A DNA stretch of 64,000 bases from Butyricicoccus sp. (lineage in GTDB: Bacteria; Bacillota; Clostridia; Oscillospirales; Butyricicoccaceae). Numbering within the stretch: position 1 is the first letter of the stretch; each line of letters begins with the position of its first letter. Where the stretch lies: the NCBI GenBank assembly GCA_017886875.1, contig JAGHIZ010000008.1, forward strand, positions 1 through 64,000, written 5' to 3'. Below, in pieces: positions 17,359 through 26,612 of the stretch. A program made the translations under genes and the position numbers. The notes below the pieces were generated by a model. The model made no database searches, was not told the DNA's origin, and was given only the letters and a program-made list of their open reading frames with translations.

Positions 17359-19353
17359 TTAGCCTAATTTTGCACCCGCTGGCACAGAGTCATCAAGCAT
17401 TAAAAGATGAAGTTCTTCTTTACCGTCTACCTCACGGATAGCAGAGATAATCATACCATTAGACTCATGTCCCATCATTTTGCGTGGTGGAAGATTTGTA
17501 CAAGCGACAACTGTTTTACCAACTAAATCAGCAGCATTGTAGAATTTAGCAATACCAGATAAAATCTGACGGTTTACACCAGAACCATCATCAAGTTGGA
17601 ATTTTAATAACTTTTCGCTCTTTTCTACATTTTCACAAGCTAAAACCTTACAAACTGTCATTTCAACCTTTGCAAATTCATCAATAGAAACGCAGCCTTC
17701 TAGGATTTCTACAGCTTTCTTTTTTGCCTTTTTAGCAGCTTTTTCAGCTTTTTTAGCTTCTTTCTTAGCCTTCTTTTCAGCTTCTGGGTCAATGCCAGTG
17801 ATTTCTACTAATTTCTTAGCGATATCAATACGAGCAAACAGAATTTCAGCTTCAGCCACTTTATGACCTGCCTTAATTGCACCAAAAGATTTCAAAGACT
17901 CTACACCAGCATTTTCAAGGTTTAGCTGTGCAAAAATCTTATCTGATGTTTCTGGCAGATATGACTTTAACATAATAGCTGCAAAACGGATAGCTTCAAA
18001 CAGATTATAAAGCACAGTGCCAAGTCTAGCTTTTTTGCTTTCGTCCTTAGCAAGTGCCCAAGGCATTGTTTCATCAATATACTTGTTAGAGCGACGAAGT
18101 AATGTGAAAATTTCATCAATAGCATCAGCAACATGTAAACCAGTCATGCGAGCTTCAACTTTTTCAGGTAGAGCGAGAGCAACCGCTTTTAATTCATTGT
18201 CAACAGGTTCACTGTCAGTTGGTTCTTGTACAATACCATCAAAATACTTTTGTGTCATAGCTATTGTACGGTTTACAAGGTTGCCGAGTACATTTGCAAG
18301 GTCACTGTTAATTCTCTCCATAAGCATTTCATAGGTCATAACACCATCATTAGCAAATGGAATTTCATGCAGCACATAGTAACGCACAGCATCAACACCA
18401 AACCATTTAACTAGGTCATCGGCATATATAACATTACCAGTTGACTTGGACATTTTGCCATCACCAACTAATAGCCAAGGGTGACCAAATACTTGTTTTG
18501 GTAGTTCTTCACCTAAAGCCATTAGGAAAATAGGCCAGTAAATTGTATGAAAACGTATAATATCTTTACCGATTAAATGCACATCAGCAGGCCAGAATTT
18601 TTTATAATGCTCGTCATGGTTTCCGTCTGGGTCATAACCACAGAAAGTGATATAGTTAGTTAGAGCGTCAAGCCATACATAAACAACATGCTTTTCATCA
18701 AAAGTTACAGGGATACCCCAACTAAAAGAGGTACGGGAAACACATAAATCCTGTAAGCCTGGTTTTAAGAAGTTATTAACCATTTCATTTTTGCGGCTTT
18801 CAGGCTGAATAAACTCAGGGTGCTCCTCAATATGCTTCATTAAACGGTCAGCATATTTACTCATTTTAAAGAAATAAGCTTCTTCTTCAGCGTCTGTTAC
18901 TGGTCGGCCGCAGTCAGGACAACAGCCATCGACTAATTGGCTTTCAGTCCAGAAAGACTCGCAAGGCGTACAATATTTACCTTTATAGCTGCCTTTGTAA
19001 ATATCACCTTGCTCATAGAGCTTTTTAAAGATTTTTTGCACTTTTTCTACATGCATAGGGTCGGTTGTACGAACAAATTTATCATAAGTTGTGTTCATCA
19101 TATCCCAAATTTCATGAATTTGGTTTGCAACACCATCTACATAAGCCTGAGGGGTTACACCTGCAGCTTCTGCTTTATCTTGAATTTTCTGACCATGTTC
19201 ATCAGTGCCAGTCTGGAAATATACATCATATCCAGTCATACGCTTATATCTTGCGATAGCATCAGCAAGCACAATTTCATAAGTGTTGCCAATATGAGGT
19301 TTTGCAGAGGTATAAGCAATAGCAGTGGATATATAATAAGGTTTTTTGTCCAT
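17359..19353 (-). CDS. metG: Methionyl-tRNA synthetase
   Basis: Class I aminoacyl-tRNA synthetase charging tRNA-Met. HIGH-type motif in AKPHIGNTYEIVLADA (residues about 17-32), zinc-knuckle cysteines in CTPCESFW and CCPDCGRPV (about 127-150), and KMSKS in GDGKMSKSTGNV (about 297-308). A Lys/Ala-rich helical linker around residues 523-546 joins a C-terminal EMAP-II-like tRNA-binding domain (from about VSIDEFAKVEMTV). The 664-residue length fits the dimeric type. It is monocistronic; no T-box is visible in the short upstream gap. Confidence 0.97.
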   Translation of the reverse strand: MDKKPYYISTAIAYTSAKPHIGNTYEIVLADAIARYKRMTGYDVYFQTGTDEHGQKIQDKAEAAGVTPQAYVDGVANQIHEIWDMMNTTYDKFVRTTDPMHVEKVQKIFKKLYEQGDIYKGSYKGKYCTPCESFWTESQLVDGCCPDCGRPVTDAEEEAYFFKMSKYADRLMKHIEEHPEFIQPESRKNEMVNNFLKPGLQDLCVSRTSFSWGIPVTFDEKHVVYVWLDALTNYITFCGYDPDGNHDEHYKKFWPADVHLIGKDIIRFHTIYWPIFLMALGEELPKQVFGHPWLLVGDGKMSKSTGNVIYADDLVKWFGVDAVRYYVLHEIPFANDGVMTYEMLMERINSDLANVLGNLVNRTIAMTQKYFDGIVQEPTDSEPVDNELKAVALALPEKVEARMTGLHVADAIDEIFTLLRRSNKYIDETMPWALAKDESKKARLGTVLYNLFEAIRFAAIMLKSYLPETSDKIFAQLNLENAGVESLKSFGAIKAGHKVAEAEILFARIDIAKKLVEITGIDPEAEKKAKKEAKKAEKAAKKAKKKAVEILEGCVSIDEFAKVEMTVCKVLACENVEKSEKLLKFQLDDGSGVNRQILSGIAKFYNAADLVGKTVVACTNLPPRKMMGHESNGMIISAIREVDGKEELHLLMLDDSVPAGAKLG

Positions 19354-19417
19354 TTTGTATGGCTCCTTTCTTAAAAATCCCTTTACCTATTTATTTTATC
19401 CAAAATTTCTATTTAAA

Positions 19418-20716
19418 TCAATAGTTTAGCTTAATATCAATAACATCACCATTTGGAATAGTGGTTGGTTTGATATTTGTGCTGGATTTTTGAGCAGTTA
19501 AAGCAAAGTTAATGTCAAGAGTTTTACCACCAGAGAGATTTAATGCAAAATCATAAGTATTAGCTGTATTATGTGAAGAAGTGGAGATATTAACACCATT
19601 TTCATTTTTATTAGTGGTTAAAACCGCATCAGATATGTTTTTATTTTCATCGAAAGACATCTTTAAAGTGATACTATTATTATTTAAGGAAATACTTCCA
19701 TCTTCATTGGTTGTAAAACCATTATCACCATAAATATTTTTCATGCTGTCAAGATAAGTTTTAACAGTACCAACTGTATTATTAGGGTTTGTATTAAGTT
19801 TAATTGTTTGAGCAGTAGAAGCAAGATAATCTACAAAATTACCATCTGGAAAACCTGTATTAAATTCAGAAACACAAGCCCAAGTGTTTTCTTCCAGTCC
19901 TAAAGGTGTAAAAACAGAGCCAGATAAATAAAGCTTATTATCACTTGAAATAGCTGAATAAGAGCCACTAGCAAGACTATTTAACATACTTTCTATTTGT
20001 GAATTTATAGCAGTTTCACCCTCGTTTGTTATAATAGCTGATTTAATAGAATTTATATCTGTTGTAGCATTGCCAGAAAACTCTAAATCAGAGTTATTTT
20101 TAACACCGTTTACAATGCCGTTTGTATTAACTGGAATATTACCCATAGCAGTTTTATAAGTCATGGAATTATTAAAAGTACCTGTTAAAGCGACATTTTC
20201 ACTTGTAAAATTAATATACTTTTGTATGTTTTCAAACTGGTTTTCATATTCGCTCATAAGTTTATCAACATCAACAATTAAAACCGTTCTTGTATCAGAA
20301 ACCCAGTCAACACAAGCACCAAGAGCTTCAGAAGCAAATCTGATAGGAACATATGTGCGGTTATCTCTTATAAATGGTGCAACATCTATCAGTTTGGCTT
20401 CGGATACTCCATCTTCAGTGATAATAACTTCTTGTCTGCCGATTGTAAATGAAACAGTTGTATCATCACGTACAGCAGTTATTGTATTGGTTTTATTATT
20501 CCAAGAAACTTCAGCGTCCATTTGCTCAAAAATCGCACGAAATGGAACAAAAGTGCGGCTATTTTCAATTATAGGCTTTACATCTGTAAATTCAACTGCT
20601 ACATCATCTACCTTTACAGAAATATCATTTGATGCAAAAGCGGTAGAAGATAAAGCACTTACCATTAGAGCAGAGCAAAAAGCAGTACCTATAAAGCTAA
20701 AAATTTTCTTTTTCAT
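19418..20716 (-). CDS. Copper amine oxidase N-terminal-like (stalk domain) exported protein
   Basis: A 432-residue secreted protein. Residues 1-28 form a signal peptide (KKKIFSFIGTAFCSALMVSA ... AFA). Residues about 30-150 are a copper amine oxidase-like N-terminal domain, with two repeats of the pattern RTFVPFRAIFEQMDAEVSW and RTYVPIRFASEALGACVDW. The remainder is Asn/Ser/Thr-rich beta-type sequence with no recognised domain. Such proteins are extracellular and poorly understood. The ATG at 20716 has no good ribosome binding site, because only about 10 bases upstream begins the palindromic element at 20727. An in-frame GTG lies at 20743 inside that element. See findings. Confidence 0.8.
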   Translation of the reverse strand: MKKKIFSFIGTAFCSALMVSALSSTAFASNDISVKVDDVAVEFTDVKPIIENSRTFVPFRAIFEQMDAEVSWNNKTNTITAVRDDTTVSFTIGRQEVIITEDGVSEAKLIDVAPFIRDNRTYVPIRFASEALGACVDWVSDTRTVLIVDVDKLMSEYENQFENIQKYINFTSENVALTGTFNNSMTYKTAMGNIPVNTNGIVNGVKNNSDLEFSGNATTDINSIKSAIITNEGETAINSQIESMLNSLASGSYSAISSDNKLYLSGSVFTPLGLEENTWACVSEFNTGFPDGNFVDYLASTAQTIKLNTNPNNTVGTVKTYLDSMKNIYGDNGFTTNEDGSISLNNNSITLKMSFDENKNISDAVLTTNKNENGVNISTSSHNTANTYDFALNLSGGKTLDINFALTAQKSSTNIKPTTIPNGDVIDIKLNY

Positions 20717-20726
20717 AAATTCAATT

Positions 20727-21164
20727 AGGTTGCAGAAACCCACTTCCTTTAGGTAGTGGGAGGAGCAACCGACCTCCTATTCTTGTATAAAATTGTATTT
20801 TGTACTATAATATACTTAACATCGTAAATAAGAGAAAACCGTTATTCGTGATGTTCGAGAGGGCACTCTTTGTTCTTTGAAAAGTATATATAAGGTTGTA
20901 ATGTAAAATCCTAACACTATGTAAAATATACTAAGGTTTACAAGTTTGTATGGCATGGGAAGTTTTGAGTACCTGATACAAACGAAAATTACAGTTTTGT
21001 AGTTACAACTGAGTAAACTCTGTTGTAAGGGGTGTTGTCAACTCCCCTATGATGTAACGCCACTTTAGGTAATAATACCTATTGGAGTTAAAGGTCGGAG
21101 GTTTAAGCCGTTACTACGACTGGGCAGTCACAAGTCCATTACCTTCAGGTGATGGGTAGTTGAC
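20727..21164 (+). mobile_element. Non-autonomous IS200/IS605-like palindromic element (candidate)
   Basis: About 438 bases without a usable ORF, bounded by palindromes. The left end has an outer stem GGTTGC (20728-20733) / GCAACC (20765-20770) enclosing a hairpin CCCACT / AGTGGG (20739-20744 with 20755-20760). The right end has a 9-bp hairpin CCATTACCT / AGGTGATGG (21136-21155) followed by GGTAGTTGAC. Subterminal hairpins that are not inverted repeats of one another are typical of IS200/IS605 elements, and TTGAC matches the right-end cleavage motif I recall for ISDra2. No tnpA or tnpB is present, so it would move only in trans. The call is inference from layout. Confidence 0.5.
21003..21164 (+). 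ncRNA. Candidate omega-RNA-like structured RNA at the element's right end
   Basis: Five consecutive hairpins can be drawn: TTACAAC / GTTGTAA (21003-21028), AGGGG / CCCCT (21028-21048), TAGGTA / TACCTA with ATAA loop (21066-21081), GACT / AGTC (21118-21129) and CCATTACCT / AGGTGATGG (21136-21155). TnpB guide RNAs (omega RNAs) are encoded at just this place, spanning the right end of IS605-type elements and reading into flanking DNA as guide. Here no tnpB is linked. Expression and partner are unknown. Confidence 0.4.
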
Positions 21165-21245
21165 AGCAAATATATCCTTTCTCGACAAGAAAACTATTTT
21201 ATTTAAGGGTAACACAAACTAAAATAAAACACAATATAAAAAAAG

Positions 21246-21270
21246 ACTGTGCATATAAAATACACAGTCA
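21246..21270 (-). terminator. Terminator of the oad operon
   Basis: GACTGTG (21246-21252) pairs with CACAGTC (21264-21270), with T-run TTTTTTT on the minus strand. Confidence 0.82.
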
Positions 21271-21282
21271 TAATATGGATTA

Positions 21283-22449
21283 TTAGCCACCGAAAACCTT
21301 AATCATAAAGCCAGCAGCAACAGCAGAGCCGATAACACCAGCAACATTAGGTCCCATAGCATGCATTAGTAAGAAGTTAGCAGGATTAGCCTTTTGACCT
21401 TCAACCTGAGATACACGAGCTGCCATAGGTACAGCGGATACACCAGCAGAACCGATAAGTGGGTTAATCTTTCCACCAGAAAGTTTATACATAATCTTAC
21501 CAAAGATAAGACCACCAGCAGTAGAAAACATAAATGCAAGTAGACCAAGAATGATAATTTTAATAGTTTCCAGTGTTAAGAAGTTTTCTGCAACCGCTTT
21601 ACAGCCTACAGAAAGACCAAGGAAGATAGTTACAATATTGATAAGTGCGTTTTGTGCGGTGTCTGATAGACGGTCAACAACACCACATTCACGGAATAGA
21701 TTACCAAGCATTAACATACCAATTAGAGGTGCGGTATCAGGCAGTAATAATATTACAAAAATAGCAACTGCGATTGGAAAAACAATCTTTTCAGTTTTTG
21801 TTACAACTCTTAATTGTTCCATTTTAACCTCACGTTCTTTTTGAGTGGTTAAAAGACGCATAAGAGGTGGCTGAATAAGCGGGATAAGAGCCATATAAGA
21901 ATAAGCGGCGATTGCAATCGCAGGTAAATAATCTTCTGCAAGCTTGGAAGCTGTTAAAATAGCAGTAGGACCATCAGCACCACCAATAACACCAATAGCT
22001 GCTGCAACAGCAGGTTCAAAACCAAGTGCAAGAGCTAATAGGAAAGCGGTAAAGATACCAAGCTGAGCGGCTGCACCAAGCAGTAAAGAAGATGGGCGAG
22101 CAATAAGCGGGCCAAAATCGGTCATAGCACCAATTCCAAGGAAGATAATTGATGGATAAATAGCGTGTTGAACACCCTGATAAATTACCCATAAAAATCC
22201 GGGGCTTTTGGTTACACCATCAATAACGGCAGGTTCATTTAACATACCAGTTAATGGGAAGTTAGAAAGCAAAATACCAAAAGCGATTGGTACAAGTAAA
22301 AGAGGCTCGAATTTTTTGCCTATACCCATATAAAAAAGCACACAAGCTACAATAATCATAATTAAGCTTCTAGGGTCTTCAGCAAAAGCGGCAAAGCCAG
22401 ATTCCATAAGTATTTTTTGAAGTGTGCCTATAAAGGAGAAATCACTCAT
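21283..22449 (-). CDS. oadB: Sodium-pumping decarboxylase, beta subunit
   Basis: Integral-membrane subunit that couples decarboxylation of carboxybiotin to Na+ export. The 388 residues form about nine membrane segments; the conserved [19 protein letters not shown] (about residues 152-170) contains the essential Asp of the family, and [16 protein letters not shown] (about 331-346) a second conserved region. It is the last gene of a leftward operon alpha-gamma-biotin carrier-beta. AAAGGAGAATAG is its ribosome binding site. The alpha subunit suggests oxaloacetate as substrate. Confidence 0.95.
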   Translation of the reverse strand: MSDFSFIGTLQKILMESGFAAFAEDPRSLIMIIVACVLFYMGIGKKFEPLLLVPIAFGILLSNFPLTGMLNEPAVIDGVTKSPGFLWVIYQGVQHAIYPSIIFLGIGAMTDFGPLIARPSSLLLGAAAQLGIFTAFLLALALGFEPAVAAAIGVIGGADGPTAILTASKLAEDYLPAIAIAAYSYMALIPLIQPPLMRLLTTQKEREVKMEQLRVVTKTEKIVFPIAVAIFVILLLPDTAPLIGMLMLGNLFRECGVVDRLSDTAQNALINIVTIFLGLSVGCKAVAENFLTLETIKIIILGLLAFMFSTAGGLIFGKIMYKLSGGKINPLIGSAGVSAVPMAARVSQVEGQKANPANFLLMHAMGPNVAGVIGSAVAAGFMIKVFGG

Positions 22450-22465
22450 TTTCTATTCTCCTTTC

Positions 22466-22837
22466 TCAAGACAATGTACAAAGAACAGTACCTGTTTCAA
22501 CAGTAGAACCCTTACTTGTGCAAACAGAAGTTACAGTACCATCTTTAGGTGCAAAAATTTCGTTTTCCATCTTCATAGCTTCTAAAATAAATAGAATATC
22601 ACCCTTTTTAACCTGCTGACCATTTGAGCAACGAACATCTAAAATAGCACCAGGCATAGGAGAAGTTACAGGGTCACCAGAGCCAGCAGGTGCGGCAGTA
22701 ACTGTTGGTTTTGTTGCTGCTGCTGGTGCAGGAGCAGGAGTTGCAGCTGTCGCTTCACCTGCATAAACTGCAGTAGCTTCACCTTTTTCGACTTCAACTT
22801 CATATTTTTTTCCGTTTAATGTTACAACATATTTCAT
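22466..22837 (-). CDS. Biotin carboxyl carrier subunit of the Na+-pumping decarboxylase
   Basis: A 123-residue biotin/lipoyl-attachment protein. The biotinylated Lys is in EAMKMENEI (about residue 90), preceded by a Pro/Ala/Thr-rich hinge of about 35 residues, which is typical for the mobile arm of sodium pump decarboxylases. It would carry CO2 from the alpha subunit to the beta subunit. It lies between the gamma and beta subunit genes. In other organisms this domain can be fused to the alpha subunit; here it is separate. Confidence 0.93.
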   Translation of the reverse strand: MKYVVTLNGKKYEVEVEKGEATAVYAGEATAATPAPAPAAATKPTVTAAPAGSGDPVTSPMPGAILDVRCSNGQQVKKGDILFILEAMKMENEIFAPKDGTVTSVCTSKGSTVETGTVLCTLS

Positions 22838-22855
22838 TTTGTTAGTCCCCCAAGA

Positions 22856-23182
22856 TTAAATGGCTTTAATGCTTTTAAAAATAAGCTCAGAAAGTGGAAT
22901 ACCTGTTTCATGGCTTACAATAGCCATAATACAAGCAGCTGTTTTTTCATCAACATCAATAAGTGCAACTTCACCAGCAACACCAATTATACTAGGCTGT
23001 GCAGCAGGTTCAGCTTTTGGTCTTGTGGTTGGTGCTACACGATTGTTAATTTGAGGTTTTTGAACTGCAAGTACAACTTTAGATATAATTGGAATTATAA
23101 GGCATAACACAATAAGCATTATAAATACAATTACCATACCACTTAATGCAACAAGAAATGAGCTAGCAGTAAGATTTCCCAT
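22856..23182 (-). CDS. oadG: Sodium pump decarboxylase, gamma subunit (OadG family)
   Basis: A small membrane protein of 108 residues with one N-terminal hydrophobic helix (SFLVALSGMVIVFIMLIVLC) and a soluble tail, which in the family helps assemble alpha and beta subunits. The tail ends with a conserved-looking EKTAACIMAIVSHETG segment, as in OadG proteins of Firmicutes. It begins only 2 bases after the oadA stop, indicating co-translation. Sequence is poorly conserved in this family, so the call leans on position. Confidence 0.88.
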   Translation of the reverse strand: MGNLTASSFLVALSGMVIVFIMLIVLCLIIPIISKVVLAVQKPQINNRVAPTTRPKAEPAAQPSIIGVAGEVALIDVDEKTAACIMAIVSHETGIPLSELIFKSIKAI

Positions 23183-23184
23183 AA

Positions 23185-24567
23185 TTAGTGAACCTCCTCG
23201 ATTGTATACTTACAAACAAGAGCTTTTTTAAGTTCACGCTCTTCAAAAAATTTAAGTGTTTGCTCAGGAAAACATATATAACTTAGCACATCAAGGTCAT
23301 TTTTAGCCTTATCACCAAGTTCAGCTTTAGCTTTTTCAAATTCAGGTTCAAGAGTTTCTGCAAAACGACCAGTCATAGGCTGTTCATCGCCTAAAACCTT
23401 TTTCATAAGCTCGCTATCAATTTGTCCTGGTGCTTTACCATATTCACCACGAATATAAGCCTTAATTTCTTTACCGATGTTTTTATAACGCTCGCCTACA
23501 AGCACATTTACAGTCGCTTGTACACCTACCATCTGAGAAAGAGGGGTTACAAGAGGAGGATAACCTAAATCTGCACGAACTCTAGGAGTTTCTTCTAAAA
23601 CTTCATCTAAACGATTTAAAGCACCTTGTGCTTTAAGCTGTGCCATAAGATTAGACAACATACCACCTGGAATTTGATATACAAGAGCATCAGCTTTTAC
23701 TCCAAGCACAGTTGGGTCAAAAACGCCTTTATCTATAAATTTACGTTCTTCTGGTATAAAGAAATCATTTATTTTCTTGAGCATTTTTTGATTTACGCCA
23801 CAATCAAAGCCCATTTGGCTTAAAGTATAAACCATAGTTTCAGTAGCAGGCTGACTTGTACCACCAGCAAAAGCTGAAATTGCACAATCAATACCATCTG
23901 CACCAGCTTCAGCCGCTTTTAAATATGTCATAAAGCCAAGTCCAGTGGTTTGATGAGTATGAACATAAATTGGAATGTTAATTTGCTGTTTAAGAGCAGA
24001 AACGAGGTCAAAACATTCTTTAGGGCTCATAATGCCAGCCATATCTTTAATACAAAGTGATTGACAGCCCATTTGTTCTATCTCTTTGCCAAGACCTATA
24101 TACATATCAATATTATGAATAGGAGATAGAGTATAACAGATAGCACCTTGAGCGTGTCCACCAGCTTCAAGACAAGCTTCAACTGCTGTTTTAATATTTC
24201 TTAAATCGTTAAGTGCATCAAAAATACGTATAATATCCATACCATTTTCAATAGCTGCTCGAACAAAACGACGAACCATATCATCAGAATAGTGATGATA
24301 GCCTAAAATGTTTTGACCTCTTAAAAGCATTTGAAGTTTGGTGTTTTTCATATGACTTTTAATAGTTCTTAAACGTTCCCAAGGGTCTTCACCAAGATAG
24401 CGAAGACATGAGTCAAATGTTGCACCACCCCAACACTCTATGGAGTGATAACCTGCCTTATCAATATCATCAAGAATTGCCTTAAATTCATCAAGAGGCA
24501 GACGTGTTGCCATCAGTGATTGGTTTGCATCACGAAGGACGGTTTCTGTAATTGCTATTTTTTTCAT
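23185..24567 (-). CDS. oadA: Oxaloacetate decarboxylase alpha subunit (carboxyltransferase)
   Basis: A 460-residue carboxyltransferase that moves the carboxyl group of oxaloacetate to biotin. The HMGL-like TIM barrel starts with TVLRDANQSLMATR (metal-binding Asp) and has WGGATFDSCLRYL, the metal-binding HTHQTTG (about residues 206-212) and FAGGTSQPATE. The PYC/OadA C-terminal domain follows (about 290-460). There is no fused biotin domain. It could also serve as a pyruvate carboxylase B subunit, but linkage to oadG, a biotin carrier and oadB supports the sodium pump. Confidence 0.93.
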   Translation of the reverse strand: MKKIAITETVLRDANQSLMATRLPLDEFKAILDDIDKAGYHSIECWGGATFDSCLRYLGEDPWERLRTIKSHMKNTKLQMLLRGQNILGYHHYSDDMVRRFVRAAIENGMDIIRIFDALNDLRNIKTAVEACLEAGGHAQGAICYTLSPIHNIDMYIGLGKEIEQMGCQSLCIKDMAGIMSPKECFDLVSALKQQINIPIYVHTHQTTGLGFMTYLKAAEAGADGIDCAISAFAGGTSQPATETMVYTLSQMGFDCGVNQKMLKKINDFFIPEERKFIDKGVFDPTVLGVKADALVYQIPGGMLSNLMAQLKAQGALNRLDEVLEETPRVRADLGYPPLVTPLSQMVGVQATVNVLVGERYKNIGKEIKAYIRGEYGKAPGQIDSELMKKVLGDEQPMTGRFAETLEPEFEKAKAELGDKAKNDLDVLSYICFPEQTLKFFEERELKKALVCKYTIEEVH

Positions 24568-24749
24568 AACTGTTTCCCATTCCTTTTCACAGTCAATCGG
24601 TATTTATATCATATAAACATTTTATATTTTATATGATTTTTTCTTCACCATTATGATAACACACACTTTAAATATTATAAATATTTTTTTCACAAACTTT
24701 TGCAGTATTAGAAATTTTTTTAACTATTTCTTTATAGAAAAATAAAAAA

Positions 24750-24783
24750 ACAGTATCCATATATTTTTTAAAATGGATACTGT
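24750..24783 (-). terminator. Terminator after CorC-family gene
   Basis: ACAGTATCCAT / ATGGATACTGT perfect 11-bp stem with T-run on the minus strand. Confidence 0.85.
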
Positions 24784-24792
24784 CTATATGTT

Positions 24793-26106
24793 TTATGCAG
24801 TAACTTCTTCAGTTTTAGGTTTATCGTCTATATTTGCTATATTTTTTACAACAGCATAACGCAGACGCTGACCATCAGTTTCAGTTACGGTTATTTCCAA
24901 ATTACCAAAAGTAAATGAGTCACCACACTGAGGTATAAAACCAAATGAGTCTAAAATCCAACCGCTGACTGTGGACACATCTTCAGGAGCATTTTCAATT
25001 TCGAAATGCTCAAATAATTTTTCAGCACGCATACCGCAATCAACTTGCCAAGAATTTTCATCAATTTGGGTGATTTCATTTATTATCTCGTCGTGTTCGT
25101 CCCAAATTTCGCCAATTAATTCTTCTATTATATCTTCCATTGTGACAATGCCCATCATACCGCCAAAATCATCACTTACTATTGCTATATGTGACCTGCG
25201 GCTTTGAAGCTGACGAAGCAGTTTAGATATATCCATTGTAGATGGTACAAAAAATGGTTTTTGAAGTGCGGTTTCAAGTGGTTTGTTTTCATGGATAACA
25301 TTATTATAGAAATCTTTTTCATGAAGCACACCAACAACATTATCTATACTATCTTGATATACAATAAGTCTAGAAAATCCGCTTTCACGGAAAGTATCAA
25401 GAATTTCATCTTTAGATGTTTCAATATCTATAGCACATACATCAACTCTAGGTGTACAGATATCAGCGACTTCAAGGTCATTAAATTCTATAACACTTCT
25501 AATCATAGCACCTTCTTCGTGGTCTATTCCGCCACCATCTTGAGCTTCATCAACAATAGTTAAAAGCTCATCTTCTGTTATACCATGGCTTTCAGGTATT
25601 TTAAATACAACTGTGAGAAGCTTTTTCCACTGAGAGAAAATAAAGTTTAGTGGAGCTAATATTGTTAACAAAACATTCATTAGTGGGGCAGAGAACATCG
25701 AAAAACGCTCTGGCACATCTTTAGCTATACTTTTTGGAGATATTTCGCCAAAGATAAGTATAACGAGTGTCATAACAACGGTTGAGATGGTTGCACCTGT
25801 TTTAGGAAAAAGGCTCATAAAAAATACAGTTGCAAGAGATGTTGCAAGGATATTTACGATATTATTACCGATTAGTATAGTTGAAATCAGTTTATCGTAA
25901 TTTTCCGACTGACGAAGTACAAGAGCTGCACGTTTGTTTCCATCTGAAGCCATGTTTTTCATACGCACTCGGCTAAGAGATGAATAAGCGGTTTCAGTTG
26001 CAGAGAAATATGCCGACATAATCACACACAAAGCTATCACTGCAAGAGTAACAAGATGACTACTGTCCATAAAAAAAGGTAAACCTCCAGATTGATGAAG
26101 TGACAT
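24793..26106 (-). CDS. HlyC/CorC family (CNNM-CBS) transporter
   Basis: A 437-residue membrane protein with an N-terminal CNNM/DUF21 domain of about four membrane segments (VIMSAYFSATETAYSSLSR is the family start), two CBS domains (about residues 215-335; ICTPRVDVCAID and GGMMGIVTMEDIIEELIGE) and a C-terminal CorC_HlyC transporter-associated domain. Members are implicated in Mg2+/Co2+ transport, formerly labelled hemolysins. The first ATG has GAGGTGA at good spacing; a second ATG 13 codons later follows GGAGG and is an alternative. It is probably monocistronic. Confidence 0.9.
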   Translation of the reverse strand: MSLHQSGGLPFFMDSSHLVTLAVIALCVIMSAYFSATETAYSSLSRVRMKNMASDGNKRAALVLRQSENYDKLISTILIGNNIVNILATSLATVFFMSLFPKTGATISTVVMTLVILIFGEISPKSIAKDVPERFSMFSAPLMNVLLTILAPLNFIFSQWKKLLTVVFKIPESHGITEDELLTIVDEAQDGGGIDHEEGAMIRSVIEFNDLEVADICTPRVDVCAIDIETSKDEILDTFRESGFSRLIVYQDSIDNVVGVLHEKDFYNNVIHENKPLETALQKPFFVPSTMDISKLLRQLQSRRSHIAIVSDDFGGMMGIVTMEDIIEELIGEIWDEHDEIINEITQIDENSWQVDCGMRAEKLFEHFEIENAPEDVSTVSGWILDSFGFIPQCGDSFTFGNLEITVTETDGQRLRYAVVKNIANIDDKPKTEEVTA

Positions 26107-26255
26107 TATTTTCCGTCACCTCAGTATTTTAGTATAGTATAACATAAAATAGGTACAACAAAATGTAAAAAATATGTTAAAAAAACGTAAATAAATAATA
26201 TAATATATACAAAAATGTAGTTTATATATTCATAATAAATGTAAATAAATTATAA

Positions 26256-26594
26256 CTAGCTTTTAAAAACAACTTGTACAAGCACCATATAAATAACTGT
26301 TCCAAGACCTATTGAAAGCAGATTATTTCTTTTCCATATATGTAAAATAGCTACACATAAAACAGAAATTATTTCTGCAAGTCCATACGGAAAAACAGTC
26401 ATATTTATGCCTTTTAAACAATATATAACCAAGATTGCAATAATAGCAGGTGGTAAAACCTTACCAAGATATTTTACTGAACTTGGGACTTCTCTTTTTC
26501 CACCGAAAAGCACAAATGCAGCAGCTCTTGTAAAATATGTACACACAGCAACAACTGTAATTATCATAACTGAATGACCAAATGAAATAGGCAT
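26256..26594 (-). CDS. azlD: Branched-chain amino acid transport protein AzlD
   Basis: A 112-residue membrane protein with four hydrophobic segments of the AzlD family. The N-terminus includes TYFTRAAAFVLFGG, and the conserved KVLPPAIIAILVIYCLK segment is present. It is the second half of the AzlCD exporter for branched-chain amino acids and analogues and lies 18 bases after azlC. Confidence 0.9.
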   Translation of the reverse strand: MPISFGHSVMIITVVAVCTYFTRAAAFVLFGGKREVPSSVKYLGKVLPPAIIAILVIYCLKGINMTVFPYGLAEIISVLCVAILHIWKRNNLLSIGLGTVIYMVLVQVVFKS

Positions 26595-26612
26595 TTTTTC
26601 ACCTCTGAAAAT

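Noticed and set aside
20163..20756. 197-codon plus-strand ORF opposite the stalk-domain protein
   Set aside because: Antisense shadow of a gene with signal peptide and recognised domain; Ser/Thr/Val-rich composition and no ribosome binding site.
20727..21164. Group I intron or IStron interpretation of the palindromic element
   Set aside because: IStrons combine a group I intron with IS605 ends, but I could not draw the P3-P8 core or a proper S segment; only short R-like words are present.
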